Assembly: GCA_937892345.1 (NCBI GenBank)
Contig: CALAGF010000038.1
Location: forward strand, 1-17,728
DNA: 17,728 nucleotides
Reading direction: 5' to 3'
From: an uncultured Rhodocyclaceae bacterium
Lineage (GTDB): Bacteria; Pseudomonadota; Gammaproteobacteria; Burkholderiales; Rhodocyclaceae
Shown: one piece after another, positions 11,270 to 17,728 of the stretch
Numbering within the stretch: the first letter of the stretch is position 1
Layout: each line of letters begins with the position of its first letter
Notes under the pieces: generated by a model
Told to the model about the DNA's origin: nothing
The model's input: only the letters and a program-made list of their open reading frames with translations
The model's database searches: none
Program-made: the position numbers and the translations under genes

Positions 11270-13669
11270 TTGAACAAGCTGATCGTGAAGAAGGCTGCCG
11301 TGTTGGGTGCCGGCGTGATGGGGGCGCAGATTGCGGCGCACCTCGCCAATGCCAATGTGCCCGTCGTGCTGTTTGACCTGCCGGCAAAAGAAGGAGACAA
11401 GAACGGCATCGTGAAGAAGGCCCTCGATGGCCTGAAGAAGCTGGACCCGGCGCCGCTGGCCAGCAAGTCCAAACTGAAGTTCATCGACGCCGCCAACTAC
11501 GATGAGCACCTGCCGTTGTTGGCCGAGTGCGATCTGATCATCGAGGCCATCGCCGAGCGCATGGACTGGAAGAACGATCTCTACGCCAAGATCGCCCCGC
11601 ACATCGGTGCCAACGCTATCGTCGCCTCCAACACCTCAGGCCTGTCGATGAATGCGCTGGCCCAGGGGCTGCCGGAGTCGATTCGTCCGCGCTTCTGCGG
11701 CATCCACTTCTTCAACCCGCCGCGCTACATGCATCTGGTCGAGATCATCGGTACGCAAACAACCGATGGCAGCACGCTGGATGCGCTGGAAACCTGGCTG
11801 ACCTCGCGCCTCGGCAAGGGCGTCATCCGCGCCCTCGATACGCCGAACTTCGTCGCCAACCGCATCGGTGTCTTCTCCATTCTCGCCGTCATGCACCACA
11901 CCCAGGCCTTTGGCCTCGGTTTCGACGAAGTCGATGCGCTGACCGGCCCGAAGATCGGTCGCCCGAAGAGCGCCACCTATCGCACGGCCGATGTCGTTGG
12001 CCTCGATACCCTGGCCCATGTCGTCAAGACCATGCAGGACACGCTGCCCAGCGACCCGTGGCATGCCTACTTCACCAATCCGGCCTGGTTGCAGGCCCTG
12101 ATCGCCAAGGGCGCCCTCGGCCAGAAGACCCGTTGCGGCATCTTCCGCAAGCAGGGCAAGGAAATCCAGGTGCTCGATTTGGCGGCGCAGGACTACCGTA
12201 AGTCGGCTGGTGAAATTGCCGAGGAAGTCGCTGCCATCCTGAAAACCCGCAACCCGGCCGAGAAATTCGCCGCGCTGCGCGCTTCCAGCCACCCGCAAGC
12301 CCAGTTCCTGTGGGCCATCTTCCGCGACATCTTCCATTACGCCGCCGTGCAACTGGAAAGCGTCGCCGACAATGCCCGCGATCTCGACCTCGCCATGCGC
12401 TGGGGCTTCGGCTGGGCGCAGGGCCCGTTCGAAACCTGGCAGGCTGCCGGCTGGAGCGACATCGCCCAAGCCGTCGCCGCCGACATCGCCTCCGGCAAGA
12501 CCATGGCCAGCGTGCCGCTGCCGGCCTGGGCGCTGGAAGCCGGCCGTACCGGTGTGCATGCCGCCGAGGGCTCCTACTCGGCGAGCAAGAACACCTATGT
12601 GCCGCGCTCGACGCTGCCCGTCTATCAGCGCCAGCTCTTCCCCGAGCGCGTGCTGGGCGAAGTGGCCGCCACCCCGGAAAAATCCGGCGAAACGCTGTAC
12701 GAGAACGAGGGCGTCCGCCTGTGGCGCTTGCCGTCGCTCGACGCCGGCATCGGCATCCTGTCGGTCAAGTCCAAGATGCACACCATCGGCAACGAGGTGC
12801 TGGATGGCGTGATCGCTGCCGTCAAGCAGGCCGAAGGCACGCTGGATGGCGTGGTGGTCTGGCACGAAGCACCGTTCGCGGTCGGCGCCAACCTGCAGCA
12901 GGTCGGTGAGGCCTGTGCCGCCGGCCAGTTCGACATCCTGGAAGCAACGGTGGAGAAGTTCCAGCGCGCTTCGCAAACCCTCAAGTACGCCCAAGTGCCG
13001 GTCGTCGCTGCGGTGCAGGGCATGGCCCTGGGCGGTGGTTGCGAATTCGTCATGCATGCCGGCAAGCGCGTCATGGCGCTGGAAAGCTACGTCGGCCTGG
13101 TTGAGGCCGGTGTCGGCCTGATCCCGGCCGGCGGCGGTTGCAAGGAGTTCGCCGTACGCGCTGCCGAGTGGGCCGCCCAGTCGGCGACGCCGGGCGAGGT
13201 ATTCAACTTCCTGCAGCCGGTGTTCCAGACCATCGCCATGGCCAAGGTGGCCAAGAGCGCGGTCGAGGCCATCGACATGGGTTTCGCCAAGCCGTCGGAC
13301 ACCATCCTGTTCAACGCCAACGAACTGCTCTGGGTCGCCATCAAGGAAGCGCGGGCCATGGCCGACGCCGGCTATGCCCCGCCGCCGATGGCGCGCGGCG
13401 TGATCGTCGCCGGCAAGAACGGCATCGCCACGCTGGAGATGATGCTGGTGAACATGAAGGAGGGCGGCATGATCTCGGCGCACGACTACGTGGTCGCCCG
13501 CTCGGCTGCCGTCGCCCTGTGCGGTGGCGAGGTCGAAACCGGCAGCGTGGTGGACGAGGAATGGCTGATCACCGTCGAACGTCGCCTGTTCGTCGAACTG
13601 CTGAAGAACCCGCTGACCCAGGCCCGCATCAAGCACATGCTGGAAACCGGCAAGCCGTTGCGCAATTAA
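11270..13669 (+). CDS. fadB: 3-hydroxyacyl-CoA dehydrogenase / enoyl-CoA hydratase (HAD-ECH order)
   Basis: Multifunctional beta-oxidation enzyme of 799 residues with the dehydrogenase first and the crotonase domain last. This order is seen in Bacillus FadN and many proteobacterial enzymes, and is opposite to that of the 4135-6051 protein. The NAD-binding motif GAGVMGAQIAAHLA starts at Gly13. The dehydrogenase His146 (GIHFFNP) and Glu158 (HLVEII) are 12 residues apart, followed by FVANRIG. The hydratase domain (from about residue 490) has GANLQQV and the two catalytic glutamates Glu592 (GGGCEFVM) and Glu612 (GLVEAGVGLIP), 20 residues apart as in E. coli FadB. All catalytic residues I can check are present. 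The TTG start is supported by AAAGGAG upstream. It is the first gene of an operon driven by the promoter at 11186-11213, followed after 22 nt by thiolase fadA. Confidence 0.94.
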   Translation: MNKLIVKKAAVLGAGVMGAQIAAHLANANVPVVLFDLPAKEGDKNGIVKKALDGLKKLDPAPLASKSKLKFIDAANYDEHLPLLAECDLIIEAIAERMDWKNDLYAKIAPHIGANAIVASNTSGLSMNALAQGLPESIRPRFCGIHFFNPPRYMHLVEIIGTQTTDGSTLDALETWLTSRLGKGVIRALDTPNFVANRIGVFSILAVMHHTQAFGLGFDEVDALTGPKIGRPKSATYRTADVVGLDTLAHVVKTMQDTLPSDPWHAYFTNPAWLQALIAKGALGQKTRCGIFRKQGKEIQVLDLAAQDYRKSAGEIAEEVAAILKTRNPAEKFAALRASSHPQAQFLWAIFRDIFHYAAVQLESVADNARDLDLAMRWGFGWAQGPFETWQAAGWSDIAQAVAADIASGKTMASVPLPAWALEAGRTGVHAAEGSYSASKNTYVPRSTLPVYQRQLFPERVLGEVAATPEKSGETLYENEGVRLWRLPSLDAGIGILSVKSKMHTIGNEVLDGVIAAVKQAEGTLDGVVVWHEAPFAVGANLQQVGEACAAGQFDILEATVEKFQRASQTLKYAQVPVVAAVQGMALGGGCEFVMHAGKRVMALESYVGLVEAGVGLIPAGGGCKEFAVRAAEWAAQSATPGEVFNFLQPVFQTIAMAKVAKSAVEAIDMGFAKPSDTILFNANELLWVAIKEARAMADAGYAPPPMARGVIVAGKNGIATLEMMLVNMKEGGMISAHDYVVARSAAVALCGGEVETGSVVDEEWLITVERRLFVELLKNPLTQARIKHMLETGKPLRN

Positions 13670-13691
13670 TCGGGTCAAGGAGACAAACCAA

Positions 13692-14888
13692 ATGAGCAAA
13701 CAGATTCAAGAAGCCTACATCGTCGCCGCCACCCGTCTGCCGGTGGCCAAGAAGGGCGGGATGTTCCGCAACGTTCGCCCGGACGACATGCTGGCCCACG
13801 CCATCAAGTCGGTCGTCGCCCAGGTGCCGGGCATCGACCCGGCGCGCATCGGCGACGTGATCGTCGGTTGCGCCATGCCGGAAGCCGAGCAGGGCATGAA
13901 CGTCGCCCGCATCGGCGCCCTGCTGGCCGGCCTGCCGATCACCGTGCCGGGCATCACCATCAACCGCTTCTGCTCCTCCGGCCTGCAGGCCGTAGCCGAT
14001 GCGGCCAACCAGATCCGCCTCGGCCTGGCCGACGTGATGATCGCCGCCGGCACCGAGTCGATGTCGATCATGCCGCAGATCATGGGCAACAAGATGGCCA
14101 TGAACCCGGCCATCTTCACCGATGAAAACATCGGCATCGCCTACGGCATGGGCCTGACTGCCGAGAAGGTTGCCAACCAGTGGCAGATCAGCCGCGAAGA
14201 GCAGGATGCCTTCGCGCTGGCCTCCAACCAGAAAGCCTGCGCCGCCATCGCGGCCGGTCATTTCAAGGCGGAAACCTCGCCCTACCTGATCCGCGAGAGC
14301 CTGCCCGATCTCAGGACCGGCCAGATCAAGGTGCGCGAGCGCAGTGTCGAATTCGACGAAGGCCCGCGTGCCGACGCCTCCCTGGAAAAGCTGGGCAAGC
14401 TGCGCCCGGTCTTCCATGCCCGTGGTTCAGTCACCGCTGGCAACTCCTCGCAGATGTCGGACGGTGCCGCCGCCGTCATGCTGGTCTCGGAAAAGGTGCT
14501 CAAGGAACACAACCTGACGCCGCTCGCCCGTTTCGCCAGCTTCGCCGTCGGCGGGGTGGCGCCGGAGATCATGGGCATCGGCCCGATCGCTGCGATCCCC
14601 AAGGCGCTGGCCCAGGCCGGCATCCGCCAGGAAGACCTGGACTGGATCGAACTGAACGAAGCCTTCGCTGCCCAGTCGCTCGCCGTGGTCAAGGAACTCG
14701 GCCTCGACCCGAGCAGGATCAACCCGCTCGGCGGCGCCATCGCCCTCGGCCACCCGCTCGGTGCAACCGGTGCCATCCGTACGGCAACCATCGTGCATGG
14801 CATGCAGCGCACCGGCGGCAAGTACGGCATGGTGTCGATGTGCATCGGCACCGGCATGGGTGCTGCGGGTATCTTCGAGCGGGTTTGA
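13692..14888 (+). CDS. fadA: Acetyl-CoA C-acyltransferase (thiolase), FadA type
   Basis: Thiolase of 398 residues that completes each beta-oxidation cycle. The nucleophile is Cys94 in NRFCSSGLQAV, the C-terminal histidine is His354 in GHPLGATGAIR, and the second cysteine is Cys384 in MCIGTGMG. NEAFAAQ is also present. The shorter length and the segments VGCAMPEAEQGMNVAR and TAEKVANQWQISREEQDAFA fit FadA-like long-chain thiolases rather than the FadI-like one at 1895. ATG 13692 has AAGGAG 9 nt upstream. It follows the dehydrogenase/hydratase gene by 22 nt, the usual fadBA pair forming a complex. A palindromic repeat fills the gap to the next gene. Confidence 0.94.
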   Translation: MSKQIQEAYIVAATRLPVAKKGGMFRNVRPDDMLAHAIKSVVAQVPGIDPARIGDVIVGCAMPEAEQGMNVARIGALLAGLPITVPGITINRFCSSGLQAVADAANQIRLGLADVMIAAGTESMSIMPQIMGNKMAMNPAIFTDENIGIAYGMGLTAEKVANQWQISREEQDAFALASNQKACAAIAAGHFKAETSPYLIRESLPDLRTGQIKVRERSVEFDEGPRADASLEKLGKLRPVFHARGSVTAGNSSQMSDGAAAVMLVSEKVLKEHNLTPLARFASFAVGGVAPEIMGIGPIAAIPKALAQAGIRQEDLDWIELNEAFAAQSLAVVKELGLDPSRINPLGGAIALGHPLGATGAIRTATIVHGMQRTGGKYGMVSMCIGTGMGAAGIFERV

Positions 14889-14902
14889 TGATCCAGAAAA
14901 AT

Positions 14903-14993
14903 CCACCGCAAAGGCGCGAAGGCGCAAAGGGTACGCAAAGAGAATCCTGGTTTTCCTTTTCGAAATCTTTGCGCCTCTGCGTCCTGGCGGTGG
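14903..14993 (+). repeat. Interspersed imperfect palindrome, copy 2
   Basis: The left arm (14903-14929, core CCGCAAAGGCGCGAAGGCGC) pairs with the reverse complement of the right arm (14967-14993, core CTTTGCGCCTCTGCGTCC) at 22 of 27 positions. Inner segments ACGCAAAGAGA and TTCCTTTTCGAAA correspond to those of copy 1 at 1790-1881, in the same orientation and at nearly the same length. It begins 14 nt after the fadA stop and ends 13 nt before the next ATG, so it occupies nearly the whole 118-nt gap. No promoter was recognised in it. Confidence 0.82.
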
Positions 14994-15006
14994 GGGGTAG
15001 CTCGTT

Positions 15007-15522
15007 ATGAAACCGGCCTGGCTCGCCAAGCTGCCCCGGCCCTGGGGGGCGCGACTGGTGCGGATGGGGTTCAATCTCCATCCCGCCTTTCGCAGTACCG
15101 GCGGGCGTGTCGTACATGTGGCGCCCGATCTGCGTCATATCCGTGTTCGCCTGCCGCTGACCTGGAAGACGAAGAACATCGTCGGTTCGCTCTACGGTGG
15201 CTCGCTGTTCGCCATCACCGACGGTGCACATCCGGCCATGCTGATGGCGGCGCTGGGCGAGGATTACATCATCTGGGACAAGGCGGCCAGCATCCGCTAC
15301 CGCAAGCCGGGCTACACCACGCTGTATGCCGATTTCCGGGTGACGCCGGAAGAGATGGCGGGCATTCGCGGGGCATTGGCCAAACAGCATGAGGTCGACT
15401 GGACCTTCCAGATCGACATCAAGGACGCCGAAGACGTCGTGCATACCGTCGTCGAGCGCACGGTTTATATCGCAGAAAAAAATTACTACCGACAGAAAAG
15501 CGGTGGAGGAGATAACTCATGA
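15007..15522 (+). CDS. DUF4442 hot-dog-fold protein, thioesterase-like
   Basis: Protein of 171 residues of the DUF4442 family, which has the hot-dog fold of acyl-CoA thioesterases. Visible features are the N-terminal PWGARLVRMGFNLHPAFRSTGGRV, the central helix start NIVGSLYGGSLFAITDGAHPAMLM (the hot-dog central helix with its D/G-rich turn), and YIIWDKAASIRYRKPGYTTLYADFRVT. No signal peptide is seen, so it is cytosolic. A thioesterase or acyl-CoA editing role within the beta-oxidation operon is likely, but the family has few tested members. The start is ATG 15007; a G-run at 14992-14997, at the end of the palindromic repeat, lies 9 nt upstream and may act as the ribosome binding site. Its stop overlaps the next start (ATGA). 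Confidence 0.82.
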   Translation: MKPAWLAKLPRPWGARLVRMGFNLHPAFRSTGGRVVHVAPDLRHIRVRLPLTWKTKNIVGSLYGGSLFAITDGAHPAMLMAALGEDYIIWDKAASIRYRKPGYTTLYADFRVTPEEMAGIRGALAKQHEVDWTFQIDIKDAEDVVHTVVERTVYIAEKNYYRQKSGGGDNS

Positions 15523-16094
15523 TTACTTCCACAAGCGTCCGGCGCGCAGCGTTGATTGCCGCACTGGTGGCCGTTCCCGGCCTGCATGCGGCTGAGGTGG
15601 CCGGTGTCAGGGTGGCCGACAGCATCAAGGTCGGCAACAGCGAACTGGTGCTCAACGGTGCCGGCCTGCGCAGCAAGCTGTTCATCAAGGTTTATGTCGG
15701 CGCGCTGTACGTGGGCCAGAAGGCAGCGACGCCGGCGGCCATCTACGACAGCGCCACGCCGCGCCGCATGGTGCTCCGCCTGTTGCGCGACCTTGATGCG
15801 GATTCCCTGCACTCCGCCCTCGACGAAGGCTTGCGCAACAACCATTCGCCCGCCGAGCTGTCTGACATGCAAGCCCAGGCCGACCAGCTGGCCGGCATCA
15901 TGAAGGCTATCGGCAAGGTGCGTGAAGGGGATACGATCAGCATCGACTTCTCCGGCGAAGGCATCGCAGTCAGCCAGAACGGGGAGGTTCGGGGCAAGGT
16001 GGCCGGTGCCGGTTTTGCCAAGGCACTGCTCAAGGTATGGCTGGGCGACAAGCCGGCCGATGCATCGCTGAAGAAGGCACTGCTCGGCAGCTAA
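15519..16094 (+). CDS. Periplasmic chalcone-isomerase-like protein
   Basis: Protein of 191 residues with a Sec signal peptide (RRAALIAALVAVPGLHA, probable cleavage after residue 24) and a body of the bacterial chalcone-isomerase-like family (PF16036). The recognisable part is GAGLRSKLFIKVYVGALYVGQKA, then ATPRRMVLRLLRDLDADSL, and a C-terminal GAGFAKALLKVWLGDKPADASLKKALLG. Plant relatives of this fold (FAP proteins) bind fatty acids, and bacterial members are usually periplasmic with unknown role. No chalcone isomerase activity is implied. It overlaps the preceding gene by ATGA, with a strong GGAGGAG (15505-15511), and is followed 26 nt later by fadD. Placement between a thioesterase-like gene and fadD suggests binding of fatty acid in the periplasm between FadL and the inner-membrane step, which is inference. 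Confidence 0.85.
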   Translation: MITSTSVRRAALIAALVAVPGLHAAEVAGVRVADSIKVGNSELVLNGAGLRSKLFIKVYVGALYVGQKAATPAAIYDSATPRRMVLRLLRDLDADSLHSALDEGLRNNHSPAELSDMQAQADQLAGIMKAIGKVREGDTISIDFSGEGIAVSQNGEVRGKVAGAGFAKALLKVWLGDKPADASLKKALLGS

Positions 16095-16106
16095 GGCCGG
16101 CAATTC

Positions 16107-16114
16107 AGGAGGAG
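16107..16114 (+). promoter_or_regulatory. Near-ideal ribosome binding site of fadD
   Basis: AGGAGGAG ends 6 nt before ATG 16121 and closely matches the anti-Shine-Dalgarno. It fixes the fadD start and suggests high translation of the ligase, independent of coupling to the gene 26 nt upstream. Confidence 0.8.
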
Positions 16115-16120
16115 ACAAGA

Positions 16121-17728
16121 ATGGAAAAGATCTGGCTCAAGAGCTACCCGAGCGGTGTTCCGGCAGACATCGACATCGACCACATACCATCGCTGGTCGC
16201 GCTGTTCGAAAAAGCCTGCAAGACCTTCGCCGACAAGGTGGCTTACATCAGCATGGGGCGGGAAATCACCTACCGCCAGCTCGATGCCGAGGCGACCGAA
16301 TTCGCCGGCTGGCTGCAGGCCAAGGGCATGAAGAAGGGCGACCGCGTCGCCCTGATGATGCCCAACATTTTGCAATACCCTGTCGCCCTGTTCGGCACCC
16401 TGCGTGCCGGCTGCGTGGTGGTCAATTGCAACCCGCTCTACACGCCGCGCGAACTGGAGCATCAGCTCAAGGATTCCGGCGCAACGGCCATCGTGATTGT
16501 CGAGAACTTCGCCAATACGCTCGAACAGGTGATCGCCCATACCGCCATCAAGCATGTGGTGGTGACCTCGATGGGCGAAAAACTGGGTGGCCTGAAGGGG
16601 GCGATCGTCAATTTCGTGGTGCGCCGGGTCAAGAAAATGGTGCCGGCCTGGCACGTGCCGGGAGCCATCAGTTTCAAGGCGGCCCTGGCGCAGGGGCGGA
16701 AAAATGGCTTCAAGCCCGTTGCCTTGGCGCAGGATGACCTGGCTTTCCTGCAATACACCGGCGGTACGACTGGCGTTTCGAAAGGGGCCATGCTCACCCA
16801 CGCCAACATCGCCTCCAATGTGACGCAGGCCTATAGCTGGATTCGTCCGGTGGTGCGTGAAGGTGAGGAATTCATCATCACCGCGTTGCCGCTGTATCAC
16901 ATCTTCGCGCTGACTGCGAACTGCCTGACCTTCCTGATGATCGGTGCGCGCAACCTGCTGATTGCCAACCCGCGCGACATTCCGAACTTCATCAAGGAGT
17001 GGGGCAAGTATCCGGTTACCGTGGTGACCGGCGTCAACACCCTGTTCAATGCGCTGCTCAACCACCCCGATTTTGCCAAGCTCGATTTCTCGACCATGAA
17101 TGTGACGCTGGGCGGCGGCATGGCGGTGCAGGGGCCGGTTGCCGAAAAATGGCTCAAGGTGACGGGAACCCCGCTGCTGCAGGCTTACGGCCTGACCGAA
17201 ACGTCGCCGGCAGCGACCATCAACCCGCTCGACATGCACGAGTTCAACGGTGCCATCGGCTTGCCGATTTCCTCGACCGAGGTGTCGATTCGCGACGACT
17301 ACGGCCACGAGGTGCCGCAGGGGCAGGTAGGTGAAATCTGCATTCGTGGCCCGCAGGTCATGAAGGGCTACTGGCAGCGTCCGGATGAAACCGAGCTGGT
17401 GTTCTATCCCGACCGCTTCCTGCGCACTGGCGACATGGGCTACATCGACAAGGATGGCTTCGTTTTCCTGGTCGACCGCAAGAAGGACATGATCCTGGTC
17501 TCCGGCTTCAATGTGTATCCGAACGAGGTGGAAGAGGCCGTTGCCATGCATCCGGGCGTTCTCGACGTGGCCGCCATCGGCGTGCCCGACGAGCATTCCG
17601 GCGAGGCCGTGAAGATCTTCGTCGTCCGCAAGGATCCACTGGTCAACGAACGCATGTTGATCGAGCATTGCCGCGGCCAGCTGACCGGCTACAAGGTTCC
17701 CAAGCACGTCGAATTCCGCGACGACCTG
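16121..17728 (+). CDS. fadD: Long-chain-fatty-acid-CoA ligase FadD (3' end outside window)
   Basis: Acyl-CoA synthetase that activates fatty acid to acyl-CoA with ATP and CoA, at the inner membrane. The frame from ATG 16121 runs open for 536 codons to the window edge without a stop. The AMP-binding P-loop is YTGGTTGVSKGAML starting at Tyr212; LPLYHIFALT follows; the YGLTETSP motif starts at Tyr356; and the FACS signature GDMGYIDKDGFVFLVDRKKD begins near residue 437, followed by GFNVYPNEVEE. E. coli FadD has 561 residues, so about 20-25 residues are missing, probably including the catalytic lysine of the C-terminal PKxxxGKxLR motif, which lies beyond the edge. The start is supported by AGGAGGAG. 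It is the fifth gene of the operon that starts at 11270 and supplies its substrate. Confidence 0.95.
   Translation, partial: MEKIWLKSYPSGVPADIDIDHIPSLVALFEKACKTFADKVAYISMGREITYRQLDAEATEFAGWLQAKGMKKGDRVALMMPNILQYPVALFGTLRAGCVVVNCNPLYTPRELEHQLKDSGATAIVIVENFANTLEQVIAHTAIKHVVVTSMGEKLGGLKGAIVNFVVRRVKKMVPAWHVPGAISFKAALAQGRKNGFKPVALAQDDLAFLQYTGGTTGVSKGAMLTHANIASNVTQAYSWIRPVVREGEEFIITALPLYHIFALTANCLTFLMIGARNLLIANPRDIPNFIKEWGKYPVTVVTGVNTLFNALLNHPDFAKLDFSTMNVTLGGGMAVQGPVAEKWLKVTGTPLLQAYGLTETSPAATINPLDMHEFNGAIGLPISSTEVSIRDDYGHEVPQGQVGEICIRGPQVMKGYWQRPDETELVFYPDRFLRTGDMGYIDKDGFVFLVDRKKDMILVSGFNVYPNEVEEAVAMHPGVLDVAAIGVPDEHSGEAVKIFVVRKDPLVNERMLIEHCRGQLTGYKVPKHVEFRDDL

Noticed and set aside
11636..13699. 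Long open frame on the minus strand (687 codons) opposite the fadB gene
   Set aside because: The plus strand carries a complete enzyme with all catalytic residues. The antisense frame has no recognisable domain and is the usual by-product of strong G/C third-position bias.
15519..16094. True chalcone isomerase of flavonoid metabolism
   Set aside because: Only the fold family is shared; the protein is periplasmic and sits among fatty-acid genes, with no other flavonoid genes.
16091..17707. Minus-strand open frame (538 codons) opposite fadD
   Set aside because: FadD on the plus strand is clear throughout; the antisense translation has the low-complexity composition of a shadow frame.
1..17728. 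tRNA, rRNA or riboswitch genes
   Set aside because: No cloverleaf-like or rRNA-like stretch was noticed, and the only gaps over 100 nt are explained by the repeats and promoter regions listed.

Overview
The window (GC-rich, roughly 60-65% by eye, every gene on the + strand, very short intergenic gaps) looks like a catabolic island for long-chain fatty acids and fatty alcohols in a Gram-negative bacterium. An outer-membrane FadL porin, a Tat-exported protein and a periplasmic chalcone-isomerase-like protein require two membranes. Protein style and the dispersed CGCAAAG-type palindromes suggest a betaproteobacterium, perhaps Rhodocyclales such as Dechloromonas/Azonexus. That assignment is inference, since no rRNA or other taxonomic marker is present.

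Layout. (1) 3-6051: the C-terminal part of an acyl-CoA dehydrogenase (fadE, cut by the left edge), a FadI-type thiolase, a DegV-family lipid-binding protein, and a FadJ-type enoyl-CoA hydratase/3-hydroxyacyl-CoA dehydrogenase. (2) 6052-7521: an AT-rich regulatory region with a palindromic TetR-type (PsrA-like) operator, the fadL gene, and an intrinsic terminator. (3) 7553-11132: three genes overlapping by ATGA, namely an aldehyde dehydrogenase, a small Tat-signal protein and a GMC oxidoreductase. They match in type and order the LaoC-LaoB-LaoA long-chain alcohol oxidation system known from Pseudomonas. (4) 11133-11269: a good sigma70-type promoter whose -10/+1 region is covered by a second copy of the same operator motif. 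(5) 11270-17728: a second beta-oxidation operon with a HAD-ECH multifunctional protein (domain order opposite to the first), a FadA thiolase, a DUF4442 hot-dog protein, a periplasmic chalcone-isomerase-like protein, and FadD acyl-CoA ligase (cut by the right edge about 20-25 residues before its expected end).

Together the genes form a plausible path: FadL uptake; Lao oxidation of fatty alcohol to aldehyde and acid; FadD activation; FadE, FadJ/FadB and FadI/FadA oxidation to acetyl-CoA. DegV, DUF4442 and chalcone-isomerase-like proteins are candidate acyl carriers or housekeeping hydrolases. The most interesting non-coding signals are two ~91-bp imperfect palindromes (1790-1881 and 14903-14993). 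Each fills an intercistronic gap and ends exactly 13 nt before the next start codon. Also notable are the paired operators at 6101-6118 and 11213-11228, and a Cys-x5-Cys-x3-Cys motif in the GMC enzyme that matches the 3Fe-4S spacing of FAD-glucose dehydrogenases. No tRNA, rRNA, CRISPR array, insertion sequence or transcription-factor gene was seen. No gap without a gene exceeds 140 bases.
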